In this document: positions 1-7,215 of the stretch, piece after piece
How positions within the stretch are numbered: the first letter of the stretch is position 1
How the letters are laid out: each line of letters starts with the position of its first letter
Source of the DNA: a virus
Strand: one strand, 5' to 3'
DNA: 20,734 bases
IMG/VR virus record: IMGVR_UViG_3300012928_000058
Location: 1 to 20,734 of that record
Translations under genes and position numbers: made by a program
Notes under the pieces: generated by a model
Told to the model about the DNA's origin: nothing
What the model saw: the letters and a program-made list of their open reading frames with translations, nothing else
Database searches by the model: none

Positions 1-1
1 A

Positions 2-607
2 GGTGCGGATAGAATCCTTACAATGGATCTTCATGCTGGACAGATACAGGGCTTCTTTGATATACCAGTGGATGATTTAACAAGCCGTGTAGTATTTGCC
101 AAGGACATCAAAAAGACAATTGGCATCATAGACGATCCAGACATTGAACAGGTAGGCACAGTATTTGTTTCACCTGATGCTGGAGGTGTTGTCCGTGCTA
201 GAAAGTTTGCTGATATGTTCAACGGTGACATAGCAATAGTGGACAAACGTAGACCAGAAGCAGGCAAGTCAGAAGTAATGAATCTAATAGGAGATGTAAA
301 AGGTAAACATGCTATCCTTGTAGATGACATTGTTGACTCAGGTGGTACACTATGTAATGCCGCACAAGCAATTATTGATGCTGGTGCTTTGAGTGTACGG
401 GCATATATCACACACGGAGTATTGACAGGAGAAGCATGTCAAAAGGTTGAAAAGAGTGCTCTTGCTGAATTAGTTGTTACTGACAGCATTCCTAATCGTT
501 GTCCTAAAGGTTGCAAGAAAACAAGACAGGTGTCTGTTGCCCAACTGTTTGGTGAAGCAATAAGAAGAGTAACAAATGAGGAGTCTGTTAGCAGTCTTTT
601 TGTGTAA
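2..607 (+). CDS. prs: Ribose-phosphate pyrophosphokinase (PRPP synthetase), 3' part
   Basis: The frame is open from base 2 without a start, so this is the C-terminal ~201 residues of a family usually ~310 long. It transfers pyrophosphate from ATP to ribose-5-phosphate to give PRPP for nucleotide and NAD synthesis in the cytoplasm. The visible part begins with the family hallmark MDLHAGQIQGFF. It continues with SPDAGGVVRARK and the PRPP-binding loop ILVDDIVDSGGTL, where family members usually have VDDxxxTxGT; here the Thr is Ser. The stop codon overlaps the next start by one base (TAATG). T4-like phage KVP40 also carries a prs gene, there with nadV; no nadV is seen here. The family call is firm. 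Confidence 0.93.
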   Translation, partial: GADRILTMDLHAGQIQGFFDIPVDDLTSRVVFAKDIKKTIGIIDDPDIEQVGTVFVSPDAGGVVRARKFADMFNGDIAIVDKRRPEAGKSEVMNLIGDVKGKHAILVDDIVDSGGTLCNAAQAIIDAGALSVRAYITHGVLTGEACQKVEKSALAELVVTDSIPNRCPKGCKKTRQVSVAQLFGEAIRRVTNEESVSSLFV

Positions 608-930
608 TGGAATTTGTAATTAAAGCAATCATTGGCGGAATAATTATAGCGACAGTAAGCACCGTAAGTGAAAAGTATCCTACAATTGGTGCCTTTATAT
701 TAGGTATTCCTTTGGCTAGTTTTGTTTCTTTTACATTTTTATACTATGCTGGAGTTGATGTACAAACATTTAGAACACTGAGTATTCAAACAGTTTATTT
801 TGTTTTAATCAGTCTTTTGTTTTTTCCTGTATTTGTTTATTTTTTACCCACGTATGGTTTTTGGATAGCAATGTCCATAGGAACTGTTTTGACAGGATCT
901 CTAATGTTTGGCTTGTTTAGATATTTGTAG
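607..930 (+). CDS. DUF3147-like small membrane protein
   Basis: The 107-aa protein is very hydrophobic, with about four predicted membrane segments (residues ~3-20, 27-47, 60-82 and 86-106). The order, the 'PTIGAFILGIPLAS' turn after helix 1 and the length resemble the DUF3147 family of bacterial inner-membrane proteins, recognised from memory. Its ATG overlaps the prs stop, so translation is probably coupled to prs. Its function is unknown. It ends two bases from the converging lipase gene on the other strand, and no terminator hairpin lies between them. Confidence 0.7.
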   Translation: MEFVIKAIIGGIIIATVSTVSEKYPTIGAFILGIPLASFVSFTFLYYAGVDVQTFRTLSIQTVYFVLISLLFFPVFVYFLPTYGFWIAMSIGTVLTGSLMFGLFRYL

Positions 931-931
931 G

Positions 932-1693
932 TTAGCTTTTCCAGCCATCAATGTGTTTGATATAGTCTGAAATATTATGATCTGAAAAGTTATCTATTCT
1001 TTTCTTTTTGATGCCCATCCACATACCTCTAAGGCGATCCTTAAACAGTTGCCATCCTGAAGGATTTCTTACATTGCCATAAGCATTTATGTAATGTTTC
1101 TCTCCGTGATGTACATAGCCCATTATCCATAAAGGCACACCAGTGACTATATCGTTGTTGTTCACCCAACGGTGATGTGTTACACCTAAACTGTTTACAT
1201 ACTTTCTCCAACCTACTCTAGGTGAACCATATGTATGCAGTTCAACAGGATCATTTAGTTCTTCATTATGCAGGCATCTACTAGCCATAATAGTTGCCAT
1301 TGCGGCACCTAAACTATGTCCACAGAACCATAAGTGTTTTTTAAGATTAACTTTTCTATTGATATCTTCACAAACCATAGGCCATAGATCATCTACTTCT
1401 TGTTTAAATCCTAAATGTACCTTTCCAACGGTTTCAGCCATTACTGGCACAGCTCTTAAATCTGCCCTAATATCATTGAATTCGTTTGGTTGTGTACCTC
1501 TACAAGCAATCACAATATCCGTTTTGTTCATAAAACGATATGCTTGAGCTCCGTCTCTGTCATAGAATTCTGTTGTAGTAAATCCTAACTTTTTTGCTTG
1601 ACTTGTTGCTTTTTTTACGTTATAATAAGCTATACTTGATAACTTTGCAAACAAAAGAGTTCTATCTTTGAAACTTGACTTAATTATACTCAT
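932..1693 (-). CDS. Class 3 lipase-like alpha/beta hydrolase
   Basis: This is the only convincing minus-strand gene in the window (~253 aa). A GxSxG nucleophile elbow is present (FCGHSLGAAMA, Ser near residue 128). It is followed by HTYGSPRVG, as in fungal-type class 3 lipases, then NNNDIVTGVP (Asp candidate) and a His in VHHGEKHYIN, giving a plausible Ser-Asp-His triad. The substrate is unknown: lipid hydrolysis during lysis or lipid scavenging are both possible. No signal peptide is seen. The start at 1693 is preferred because GAGGG sits seven bases upstream; an in-frame ATG at 1699 is only one base from it. A late-type GATAAATA on this strand lies at 1718-1725. Confidence 0.85.
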   Translation of the reverse strand: MSIIKSSFKDRTLLFAKLSSIAYYNVKKATSQAKKLGFTTTEFYDRDGAQAYRFMNKTDIVIACRGTQPNEFNDIRADLRAVPVMAETVGKVHLGFKQEVDDLWPMVCEDINRKVNLKKHLWFCGHSLGAAMATIMASRCLHNEELNDPVELHTYGSPRVGWRKYVNSLGVTHHRWVNNNDIVTGVPLWIMGYVHHGEKHYINAYGNVRNPSGWQLFKDRLRGMWMGIKKKRIDNFSDHNISDYIKHIDGWKS

Positions 1694-1717
1694 CTTCATA
1701 CCCTCGTATTATAATAA

Positions 1718-1725
1718 TATTTATC
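1718..1725 (-). promoter_or_regulatory. T4-type late promoter motif (GATAAATA) for the lipase gene
   Basis: Read on the minus strand the bases are GATAAATA, one mismatch from the T4 late consensus TATAAATA. The lipase start lies about 25 bases downstream with a GAGGG ribosome site between. A TATAAT at 1708-1713 on the same strand has no good -35, so a sigma-70 reading is less likely. Confidence 0.5.
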
Positions 1726-1735
1726 TGTACGTGAG

Positions 1736-1743
1736 CTAAATAC
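1736..1743 (+). promoter_or_regulatory. Late-type promoter motif CTAAATAC
   Basis: The bases CTAAATAC match the NTAAATA motif found at many gene starts in this window. It diverges from the minus-strand motif at 1718-1725. Downstream, GTTAT (1744-1748) and ATAAC (1754-1758) could form a small hairpin with the AGG ribosome site in or beside its loop, just before the ATG at 1763. Confidence 0.5.
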
Positions 1744-1762
1744 GTTATATAGGATAACAGCA

Positions 1763-2023
1763 ATGAAAAAAGTTACCAGATCAATACTAGAAGAGCTTAA
1801 TAACCTGCATTTAAACAAGGATCGCGAGAGCCTTATAGCAACTACAGGTAATAATCTGATCGAAAGCACAATCAATCTATTTCAAAAGATATCAGACCAA
1901 TATTCTGCAGAAGAAGCAGTAGAGTTAGAACGTAGATTCATTAACAGTATTAAATCAGGTGATGGTCGCAAATTTAAACGTGGAATTCAGAAAATAAAAG
2001 AGAGCAAGAAGAATGATTCTTAA
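1763..2023 (+). CDS. Conserved small phage protein, function unknown
   Basis: The 86-aa, mostly helical and charged protein begins MKKVTRSILEELNNLHLNKD and has a basic C-terminus. I recall similar short proteins at this place in T4-like cyanophages, but know no function. It is the first gene of the plus-strand late block, with AGGA eight bases before the ATG. It overlaps the start of the next gene by 11 bases, which suggests coupled translation. It lacks the M-x-[LIVF]-x-E leader found on many proteins downstream. Confidence 0.75.
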   Translation: MKKVTRSILEELNNLHLNKDRESLIATTGNNLIESTINLFQKISDQYSAEEAVELERRFINSIKSGDGRKFKRGIQKIKESKKNDS

Positions 2024-4274
2024 AGAAGGTGGTAACATTTTCAAGGACGCAGATGGCAAGCCTGTTACACAACGTATTGCTAGAGACGATATAGATCCAA
2101 CATTGGATTGGGTTGAAAAGATTACTGGTATCGATCATAAAGATATGAAGTTGGGTAGCACAGGTATCAAAAGTTCTAGTGGTGATATAGATGTTGCAGT
2201 AAATCAAGCAGAAGTAAACAAGGAAGAGTTATTTCAAAAACTAGTTGCCTGGGCTGAAAAAAATCATCCAGACGATCCAGCTAGATCTTGGGTAGCTAAA
2301 TCAGGTACCAATGTGCATTTTAAAACACCCATAAACGGCAATCCAGCAAACGGTTTTGTGCAAACTGATTTAATGTTTGGTGATCCTAATTGGATGAAAT
2401 TTGCCTTAAAGGGTATGGGTGATGGCACTGTATACAAAGGTGCTCATAGAATGATCATGTTAGCCAGCATTGCAAAAGCACAAGGCATGCAATGGTCTCC
2501 TACCAAAGGATTAGTAGACAGAGAAACAAAAGAAGTTATCACAACAGATCCAAACGAAATAGCAAAAAGATTAATTGGGCAAGGTGCAAACAGAGCAAAC
2601 CTTGACAGTGTAGAAACAATTAACAAGGCAATCAAAGGACGTCCTGACTACGAGGACCTTGTTGCAGATGCAAGATCAAACTTTGAGAAACAAGGATTAC
2701 CTATGCCGGAATCAAGATCAATGCGTCAAGGTATGATGATAGCAGAAAAGAATATTTTACAAAAGGCAGTCGGAAAACTAGGCAACATCGGAAAGACAGC
2801 CGTTGCAGGATTCAAAGCAGGACACACAATTACACCTCCAGGACAAGGAGGAAATCCTTTTGATGCATATAAGAAAGCAGGTGGTGGTAAAACTACACTA
2901 GGACAAATAGGAGACCTTGCTAAAACAGTTTTCATAGGTAAAGATAAAAAGCCAGTAGCAGGAAAAGATGCTAAGGCACAGAAATTAGAAATTTGGGTAG
3001 AAAAGAACGGTAAAGAAAAACTTATTCCTTTCCAAAACTTGCCTACTTGGCAAAAGAATGGATGGATACCATTAGGTACAGAAAAGGATGCACCTCCGCA
3101 AAAGAAAAATATATTTGGAAAAAAGGTAGATCAAGATGGAAGACCTTTAGAAGATTCCATTATAAGAGAAGAAGGTGCTAGAATCGATCATGCAGAAGAT
3201 TATGTTTTCTTTAAAGGTAGTAAAGGTGCAATGCATGCCTTAGACTCTTTGAGAAACATGGCTAGTGGAGGACATAAAGATGTTACTATCAAATGGGACG
3301 GATCTCCCGCAATCATTTTTGGACGCAATGAAGATGGAGAGTTTATACTTACAGACAAATCAGGTTTCGGAGCAAAAGGATACGATGGAAAAGCAAAGTC
3401 TGGAGAAGACTTACAAAAAATGCTTATGGCCCGCCCCGGAGCCAGCAACCCTGATCCAAAAAAAGCTGATGCATATAAAAAGTTTGCAAGCGGAATGAGA
3501 GACATCTTTGATTACTATGAAAGTGCAGTGCCAAATGATCACAGAGGATTCTTCAAAGGTGATCTGCTTTACAAACAAACACCAACAGTGAGAGATAAAA
3601 ACTTTATATTCAAACCAAACATTGTTGAATATGCAGTTGATGTAAACAGCGACTTGGGTAAGAAGATTGCAAGATCAAAAACAGGAGTTGTAATACACAG
3701 ACAAGTTGACATTGACGGAGCTGAATCTCCATTAAAGGATTTTGGAATCTTCCAAGGTAATGATGTGTTAGTAGTACCTCCAGTGACTGTTGAAACACCT
3801 CCAGAAGTACCTAACGAAGAAGTAGAAAGATTAGGTCAAATCATAAGCAAAGATGCAAAAGCTATTGATACATTATTAGATGCGAATAAATTACGTCAGA
3901 TGCAGATGACAGACTTTCCAAAAATTTTATATAACTACATGAACAGCAAGGTAGACACAGGACTAGATGGACTAGGTAGAGATTTTGTTAAATGGCTTTC
4001 TACAAGTAAAGTCAGTAGAAGGAAGCAAGAAAAAATTATCCAATATATAAAAGACAATGTTACAGCTTTCTCCAGCTTATGGGAAGTTGTTACAGGTATA
4101 ATGAAAGTAAAGGATAGTATAATATCACAACTTGATGCACAAGGTGGACCAGTCAAGGCTAGAACTGGCGATGCTGATGGTGGTGAAGGTTACGTGTTAG
4201 CTCATCCTGCGGGCGATATGAAACTAGTTAATAGAGCAGGATTCACAGCCGCAAACAGAGCTGTACAACGATAG
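2013..4274 (+). CDS. Pol-beta-type nucleotidyltransferase fused to an ATP-ligase-like domain (DUF6267-like)
   Basis: This 753-aa protein has two enzyme-like halves. Residues ~40-125 show the Pol-beta superfamily pattern: GSTG (48-51), then DID (58-60), then a third acid in VQTDLMF (Asp119). Residues ~390-753 look like a covalent nucleotidyltransferase/ligase: IKWDGSPAIIFGR (K427-x-D-G, motif I), FFKGDLLY (513-520), EGYV (725-728, motif IV-like) and MKLVNR (K737, motif V-like). The stretch from motif I to motif IV is longer than in typical ligases. Related cyanophage proteins are, as I recall, annotated only as virion or DUF6267 proteins. The N-terminus MILKEGG contains an LxE site, so it may be packaged in the capsid and clipped. 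It overlaps the upstream gene by 11 bases. Confidence 0.8.
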   Translation: MILKEGGNIFKDADGKPVTQRIARDDIDPTLDWVEKITGIDHKDMKLGSTGIKSSSGDIDVAVNQAEVNKEELFQKLVAWAEKNHPDDPARSWVAKSGTNVHFKTPINGNPANGFVQTDLMFGDPNWMKFALKGMGDGTVYKGAHRMIMLASIAKAQGMQWSPTKGLVDRETKEVITTDPNEIAKRLIGQGANRANLDSVETINKAIKGRPDYEDLVADARSNFEKQGLPMPESRSMRQGMMIAEKNILQKAVGKLGNIGKTAVAGFKAGHTITPPGQGGNPFDAYKKAGGGKTTLGQIGDLAKTVFIGKDKKPVAGKDAKAQKLEIWVEKNGKEKLIPFQNLPTWQKNGWIPLGTEKDAPPQKKNIFGKKVDQDGRPLEDSIIREEGARIDHAEDYVFFKGSKGAMHALDSLRNMASGGHKDVTIKWDGSPAIIFGRNEDGEFILTDKSGFGAKGYDGKAKSGEDLQKMLMARPGASNPDPKKADAYKKFASGMRDIFDYYESAVPNDHRGFFKGDLLYKQTPTVRDKNFIFKPNIVEYAVDVNSDLGKKIARSKTGVVIHRQVDIDGAESPLKDFGIFQGNDVLVVPPVTVETPPEVPNEEVERLGQIISKDAKAIDTLLDANKLRQMQMTDFPKILYNYMNSKVDTGLDGLGRDFVKWLSTSKVSRRKQEKIIQYIKDNVTAFSSLWEVVTGIMKVKDSIISQLDAQGGPVKARTGDADGGEGYVLAHPAGDMKLVNRAGFTAANRAVQR

Positions 4275-4283
4275 GAGAAACTA

Positions 4284-4682
4284 ATGAAACTGACAGAACT
4301 CGCTAATGGCGAAGAATTTTTAAAGATACTAGAGGACCTTGCGGAAATAGATGGTACGTATGATATGGATCCAAAGACAAAAGCATTTGTCAAAATGGGT
4401 CAAAAGATTACTGCATCTCTTTCAATTGGTTCAGGAGTTGAATGGCCAGATGATGAGCAATTCAACAAAGCCGCGAAACTTGGACAACAACTTTCGTCAA
4501 TAGGATCTAGCTTTGGTGCAAAAAATGCTGGCGAAGCATTAAAGGCCGCTGGTGTTACACCCGATGAAGCAAAAGAGATTATTGGTAAAGTTAAAGATGC
4601 CAAGATTGATATTGCAAAAACTGTAAAAGATCCAGATCATTCTGGAGAAGATAAGTTAGCAAAAGCAATCGCGGACGCTTAA
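4284..4682 (+). CDS. Small late protein with capsid-leader-like N-terminus, unknown function
   Basis: The 132-aa protein starts MKLTELANGEEF. The LTE at residues 3-5 fits the [LI]-x-E cleavage rule of T4 prohead protease gp21, and the leader resembles that of T4 Alt. The rest is a soluble, Ala/Lys/Asp-rich helical protein with no motif I recognise. AGGAGA lies seven bases before the ATG, and the gene begins nine bases after the large nucleotidyltransferase gene. It is one base from the next start, so it probably belongs to the same late transcript. Confidence 0.72.
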   Translation: MKLTELANGEEFLKILEDLAEIDGTYDMDPKTKAFVKMGQKITASLSIGSGVEWPDDEQFNKAAKLGQQLSSIGSSFGAKNAGEALKAAGVTPDEAKEIIGKVKDAKIDIAKTVKDPDHSGEDKLAKAIADA

Positions 4683-4683
4683 T

Positions 4684-5562
4684 ATGGAATTTATTCAAGA
4701 GTTACACGAAGCAAGATTGACTCGTAACGGCAGTTCGGTACGAACACTCACTTATACTGACTGTTGTGAAAGGGCATATCTTACTATGTTGGTTCTTGAA
4801 TTATTGAGACGTTTTCCAAACTCCGCACCTTATGCTCACGGATATGCAAAACTTACAAGTGGCTATGACAGCTACAAGTATTTTAGAATGGGTGGGTCTG
4901 ATTTATACAACTTCGTCTATTTTATCGTTGGTGACGATGATGCTCTAAATAAATTAAAAGATCCAGGTGCGGCCAAAACTTTGCGTCAAAGAACAAACTT
5001 TCCTTTAATGGCCTTCAACAGATATGTTAGCAAGCTCGCAAGAGGACAAGCAACAACCAGTGAAGACCAATCATTAATGATTAGATTGGAAGGAATATTA
5101 AGAGTAACAAATAGTGATTACAAGTCTGTAAGAAGAAGTATATTCAGTCTAAACAGTCTTTCAACACCAGAAAAGAAAAAGACAGTTACAAGATTATTAT
5201 TTGCAGTCAGAGCAAAACTTAGATCAAGTGACATCATTGAATACTTAGAGCAATTATCTGTAGAGAGAGATTTAGAAACATATAAAATTACTGATCCTGA
5301 ACCAAAGATAAGCGTACCTGACATAGACGTTACAGGACAGGACCTAGCAGGCTATAGATATCTTGTCGGTGCAAAGAATTTAATGCTTACTAAAAAGTTT
5401 TTAGAACTTGCAAAGAATAACAAAAGTGTATCTGCAAACATTTTACAAGCATACATGCCAGCTATTATAATGCTAGATAATATAGTAAAAGGTGGCCCTG
5501 CATTCATACAAATGCTTAGAGCTTTAGAAAATCGAGCCAAAAAAACGTCTAATAGACGCTAA
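4684..5562 (+). CDS. Conserved phage protein with T4-internal-protein-like leader
   Basis: The 292-aa protein begins MEFIQELHEARLTR. This resembles the T4 IPIII leader (MKTYQEFIAEA) and the T4 Alt leader (MELITELFDE) as I remember them, and contains IQE, an [LI]xE cleavage site. The body is helical and basic, with YTDCCERAYLTMLVLELLRR and many Lys/Arg residues, and ends KKTSNRR. I recall homologues in marine T4-like phages but no assigned function. No clear ribosome site precedes the ATG; with one base after the previous stop, reinitiation is likely. A small hairpin (CGTCT/AGACG, 5546-5558) overlaps the stop codon. Confidence 0.75.
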   Translation: MEFIQELHEARLTRNGSSVRTLTYTDCCERAYLTMLVLELLRRFPNSAPYAHGYAKLTSGYDSYKYFRMGGSDLYNFVYFIVGDDDALNKLKDPGAAKTLRQRTNFPLMAFNRYVSKLARGQATTSEDQSLMIRLEGILRVTNSDYKSVRRSIFSLNSLSTPEKKKTVTRLLFAVRAKLRSSDIIEYLEQLSVERDLETYKITDPEPKISVPDIDVTGQDLAGYRYLVGAKNLMLTKKFLELAKNNKSVSANILQAYMPAIIMLDNIVKGGPAFIQMLRALENRAKKTSNRR

Positions 5563-5575
5563 TTTTCCTAAATTG

Positions 5576-5611
5576 GTAAATACATATAACAACTTCTTAG
5601 AGTAAAGAAGT
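5576..5611 (+). promoter_or_regulatory. Late-type promoter GTAAATAC with a 5'-leader hairpin
   Basis: GTAAATAC (5576-5583) is followed after eight bases by a perfect 7-bp stem, ACTTCTT (5592-5598) with AAGAAGT (5605-5611), loop AGAGTA. If transcription starts 6-8 bases after the motif, the hairpin would sit at the very 5' end of the mRNA. The ATG at 5641 follows. Confidence 0.5.
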
Positions 5612-5640
5612 ATGTCATTAAGAGAAAATAGGAGAAAACA

Positions 5641-5973
5641 ATGGCAGGACAAACTAAAGTTAATCAGGACGGACGCGATCATGGCGTTCAGTATTCAGTA
5701 GCAAACTTAAAGTGTATGGAATTAGATGCAGGTGCAACACTTGCGGCTAAAGACGGTATCGATGGATTCATCGCAACTGTAGTACAAGAATTCCAACCTT
5801 TACTTTACAAATCAACAGGTACTGCTGGTAAAATCTTTATGGTAGTTGATGGTCACGGTGTGACTGCGGCGGCTATGCAGACTCGTTACCAAGCATTAGG
5901 TACAGTTGATGGCATCGACTGTAGTGCATTGACAATCGTTGAAAGAGACATCGACGCATTTGACGCAACATAA
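5641..5973 (+). CDS. Probable abundant virion protein, first of two stand-alone late cassettes
   Basis: The 110-aa protein (starts MAGQTKVNQD, ends DIDAFDAT) is acidic and Ala/Gly/Thr-rich, with alternating hydrophobics suggesting beta structure; I do not recognise the family. What stands out is the expression unit: its own late-type promoter, a leader hairpin, a strong AGGAGA ribosome site and an intrinsic terminator right after the gene. The bases from the ribosome site through codon 3 (5630-5649) are identical to those of the next gene. Such a monocistronic, terminator-bounded unit suggests a high-copy structural protein, such as a capsid decoration or tail protein. This role is inference. 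Confidence 0.75.
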   Translation: MAGQTKVNQDGRDHGVQYSVANLKCMELDAGATLAAKDGIDGFIATVVQEFQPLLYKSTGTAGKIFMVVDGHGVTAAAMQTRYQALGTVDGIDCSALTIVERDIDAFDAT

Positions 5974-5994
5974 GATTTAATTAGAATCTTACAC

Positions 5995-6030
5995 AAAAAG
6001 GGCTTTTACTTCGGTATTAGCCCTTTTTTT
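5995..6030 (+). terminator. Intrinsic terminator after the first late cassette
   Basis: AAAAAGGGCT and AGCCCTTTTTTT form a long stem around a CTTCGG-containing loop and end in a run of T. The A-tract opposite the T-tract makes it potentially bidirectional. A second inverted repeat, AAGATT/AATCTT, lies just upstream at 5972-5990. Confidence 0.9.
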
Positions 6031-6041
6031 ATGGCTGATGA

Positions 6042-6049
6042 CATAAATA
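6042..6049 (+). promoter_or_regulatory. Late-type promoter CATAAATA
   Basis: CATAAATA differs by one base from the T4 late consensus. It lies between the terminator at 5995-6030 and the ATG at 6078, so the next gene has its own promoter. Confidence 0.6.
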
Positions 6050-6077
6050 TATACAACATAACCATAAGGAGAAAACA

Positions 6078-6422
6078 ATGGCAGGATTAGCACAAGGAGC
6101 AGGTGGTTTAGCTCAAGAAGGTAATGGTGTAGGCGGACGTACTAGAATCATTAACCTAGCAAAAACTAACATGACCGAAGCAGAACTACAAGCGGCTTTA
6201 GAATTTTTAGCGGCAGGTGGAACAGCAGGAACTGACGATGCTCACACTATTTCAGGTGTAAGTGTACTTACAGAATCAGGTATTTTCACAAGTGGAACAA
6301 CTGATAATGTACAAGTTGCAATCCAAGGTACAGGCGCATTTACTGCGGCTTCAAACTTTGGTATTGGTTCAACTGGTGTAACAAGTTCATTACTAGCTGA
6401 CTTCAATCAAAACCCAATGTAA
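6078..6422 (+). CDS. Probable abundant virion protein, second stand-alone late cassette
   Basis: The 114-aa protein (starts MAGLAQGAGG, ends FNQNPM) is Gly/Ala/Thr-rich and low in charge, with a short predicted helix (TEAELQAALEFLAAGG) and then Gly/Thr/Ser-rich beta-like sequence; the family is unknown to me. It sits between a late-type promoter and a strong terminator. It shares a 20-base identical initiation region (6067-6086) with the previous cassette, although the two proteins do not look homologous beyond MAG. A high-copy structural role is likely but inferred. Confidence 0.75.
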   Translation: MAGLAQGAGGLAQEGNGVGGRTRIINLAKTNMTEAELQAALEFLAAGGTAGTDDAHTISGVSVLTESGIFTSGTTDNVQVAIQGTGAFTAASNFGIGSTGVTSSLLADFNQNPM

Positions 6423-6449
6423 TATAATACATTAGGTTAATATATTAAA

Positions 6450-6481
6450 GGGCTCATTCACATTGTTTGAGCCCTTTTTTT
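6450..6481 (+). terminator. Intrinsic terminator after the second late cassette
   Basis: A 7-bp GC-rich stem, GGGCTCA (6450-6456) with TGAGCCC (6468-6474), is followed by seven T. It is preceded by AAA opposite the T run. Confidence 0.92.
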
Positions 6482-6488
6482 ATGACCA

Positions 6489-6496
6489 CTAAATAC
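6489..6496 (+). promoter_or_regulatory. Late-type promoter motif CTAAATAC abutting a start codon
   Basis: CTAAATAC ends four bases before the ATG at 6501 and eight bases after the preceding terminator's T run. If it is a promoter, the mRNA would start at or next to the ATG and be leaderless. Confidence 0.5.
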
Positions 6497-6500
6497 TTTG

Positions 6501-6914
6501 ATGAAAGCCTATACACTTATTGATATAACTGAAACAAAACAATATAGAAGTGCTGATAAAAAACTAATACATCAGCAGGCTAACTTCATGACATTCTTTC
6601 AAACACTTTGTTTAAGTCATAACTTTCTTTATGACGTTTCTCCAGAAAAAATTGAAATGAGTGAAAAAGAATTGAAAGAAATTGGCTTTGGTACAAACTA
6701 TAAAGGCAAGCACAATGTATGGTGCATTACACTATCCGTAGATGAAGGTCGTACGTTCCCAGAACTAGAATCTGTTGAAAAAGATTTTGATCTTGTGCCT
6801 GTGATCTCAGGGCTAGATGAGACAATTGAGATAAATAACAATGTATTCAGAACAACAGATAAAAAGGCAAAAAACATAGTATTAGTAAGGCAAACATCAC
6901 ATAATCAGGCATAG
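6501..6914 (+). CDS. Conserved T4-like marine phage protein, function unknown
   Basis: The 137-aa protein begins MKAYTLIDITETKQYRSADK and includes QQANFMTFFQTL, IGFGTNYKGKHNVW and, near the end, VFRTTDKKAKNIV. I recall the same pattern in hypothetical proteins of cyanophages and related phages; no function is known to me. The ATG at 6501 is preferred over an in-frame TTG at 6498 because the homologues start MKAY. No ribosome site is visible, and the late-type motif lies four bases upstream. Confidence 0.78.
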   Translation: MKAYTLIDITETKQYRSADKKLIHQQANFMTFFQTLCLSHNFLYDVSPEKIEMSEKELKEIGFGTNYKGKHNVWCITLSVDEGRTFPELESVEKDFDLVPVISGLDETIEINNNVFRTTDKKAKNIVLVRQTSHNQA

Positions 6915-6964
6915 TATTGAAGGCCCCTACCGCGAGTTGAATACATGGTATGGAGATATAGATT

Positions 6965-7201
6965 ATGGCAAGAGCCACAAAACTAGAGCGAGAGAGTTTA
7001 GAAGCACACGTAGATTTGTGCGAACAAAGATATAATAATTTAGAAGCTCGTCTTGCAAAGATTGAAACAAAAGTGGAGCATATCCACTCAGACATTACAA
7101 ACGGCAACAAAGCTATGATGAAAGTAGTTTTGGGTGCAACAGGCACCATAGTCGCTGGTCTATTATCTACCATCGTTGTCCTTTTAATTTCCTTTAACTA
7201 A
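6965..7201 (+). CDS. Coiled-coil protein with one C-terminal membrane helix (XhlA-like)
   Basis: The 78-aa protein has an N-terminal heptad-like region (residues ~5-50, with ERESLEAHVDLCEQRYNNLEARLAKIETKVEHI). A single hydrophobic segment follows (residues ~53-77, VVLGATGTIVAGLLSTIVVLLI), ending in FN. This layout is that of the XhlA haemolysin/holin-accessory family, so a role with host membrane or lysis is possible. Other short phage proteins share the same layout, so this is a structural analogy. GGAGA lies about nine bases before the ATG. It stands just before the basic-protein genes. Confidence 0.72.
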   Translation: MARATKLERESLEAHVDLCEQRYNNLEARLAKIETKVEHIHSDITNGNKAMMKVVLGATGTIVAGLLSTIVVLLISFN

Positions 7202-7208
7202 TAAATAC
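7201..7208 (+). promoter_or_regulatory. Late-type promoter motif ATAAATAC
   Basis: ATAAATAC begins at the last base of the preceding stop codon. It ends seven bases before the ATG at 7216, which has no visible ribosome site. It may drive the 7216-8886 gene run. Confidence 0.55.
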
Positions 7209-7215
7209 AAGTGTT

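Noticed and set aside
5546-5562. Terminator at the end of the 4684 gene
   Set aside because: The stem CGTCT/AGACG has only 5 bp, lies in the coding end and is followed by a short, broken T run.
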